NCBI GenBank assembly: GCA_900556415.1
Contig: USOU01000002.1
Location: 62,001 to 126,000 of the forward strand
Source: an uncultured Collinsella sp.
GTDB lineage: Bacteria > Actinomycetota > Coriobacteriia > Coriobacteriales > Coriobacteriaceae
Direction: 5' to 3'
Length of the DNA: 64,000 nt
This document shows, one piece after another, positions 63,935-64,000 of this stretch (position 1 is the stretch's first letter; each line of letters starts with the position of its first letter). The notes beneath the pieces are model-generated. The model ran no database searches. It saw nothing but the letters and a program-made list of their open reading frames with translations, and was not told the DNA's origin. The translations under genes and the position numbers were made by a program.

Positions 63935-63950
63935 GTTGTTGCACAACAAC
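63935..63950 (-). promoter_or_regulatory. inverted repeat upstream of the LPXTG gene
   Basis: GTTGTTG-CA-CAACAAC lies about 70 bases before the start codon. On the minus strand it is preceded by a second GGGTTGTTG, giving a direct repeat (GGGTTGTTGCC and GGGGTTGTTG). A clear -35/-10 pair was not found. Could be an operator. Confidence 0.3.
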
Positions 63951-64000
63951 CCCTCGGTAAACGGCAACAACCCTCCGCGAAATCTTAAGGAATTAAACAA

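Overview
The window looks like a chromosomal segment of a Coriobacteriia gut actinobacterium, most likely Collinsella or a close relative (inference). The reasons are the GC-rich core, the shape operon layout, the fused aroE-aroK gene, frequent TTG starts behind good Shine-Dalgarno (SD) sites, and an LPXTG-type surface protein. No ribosomal RNA, transposase, integrase or CRISPR array was seen.

Region 1 (1-18.35 kb, nearly all minus strand) is housekeeping: nadD (cut by the window edge), obgE, rpmA and rplU, a paired radical-SAM system, a DUF697-like membrane protein, then rodA, a class B PBP2, mreD, mreC and mreB for cell elongation. After these come a membrane TPR protein, a cyclophilin, a zinc-ribbon membrane protein, a CtpE-like P-type ATPase and tRNA-Arg(CCG).

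Region 2 (18.4-27.0 kb, plus strand) is an almost complete aromatic amino acid operon: aroF, tyrA, aroB, aroA, aroC, pheA and an aroE::aroK fusion, then a strong terminator and aroQ. A dyad and a terminator-like hairpin lie upstream of aroF. Downstream of aroQ a two-gene DUF4869/P-loop ATPase module is followed by a diverged copy of the last 15 codons of aroQ, which looks like the scar of its insertion.

Region 3 (28.3-60.1 kb) is a mosaic surface-polysaccharide locus of lower and very uneven GC. It holds UDP-galactopyranose mutase, a nucleotidyltransferase, a TagGH-type ABC exporter, LicD, many glycosyltransferases (GT2, GT4, GT8 fused to DUF4422, GT32-like), a DUF6541 membrane protein, a Wzx-like flippase, wecB and a strikingly GC-rich rfbB. 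It also encodes two large secreted cell-wall hydrolases that share a tandem repeat module with exact internal DNA duplications. From 54.1 to 57.5 kb lies a graveyard of decayed genes, followed by an elaborate dyad in front of another glycosyltransferase, a truncated acyltransferase and a GlfT-like galactofuranosyltransferase.

Region 4 (60.1-64 kb) holds an AAA-ATPase/PD-(D/E)XK family protein that appears to have lost key catalytic residues, and an LPXTG-anchored protein with a lysozyme-like N-terminal domain.

Taken together, the window links cell elongation and wall synthesis, aromatic amino acid supply, and a variable envelope glycan built and exported by Region 3. Functions are assigned from family motifs read in the translations. 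No database search was run.
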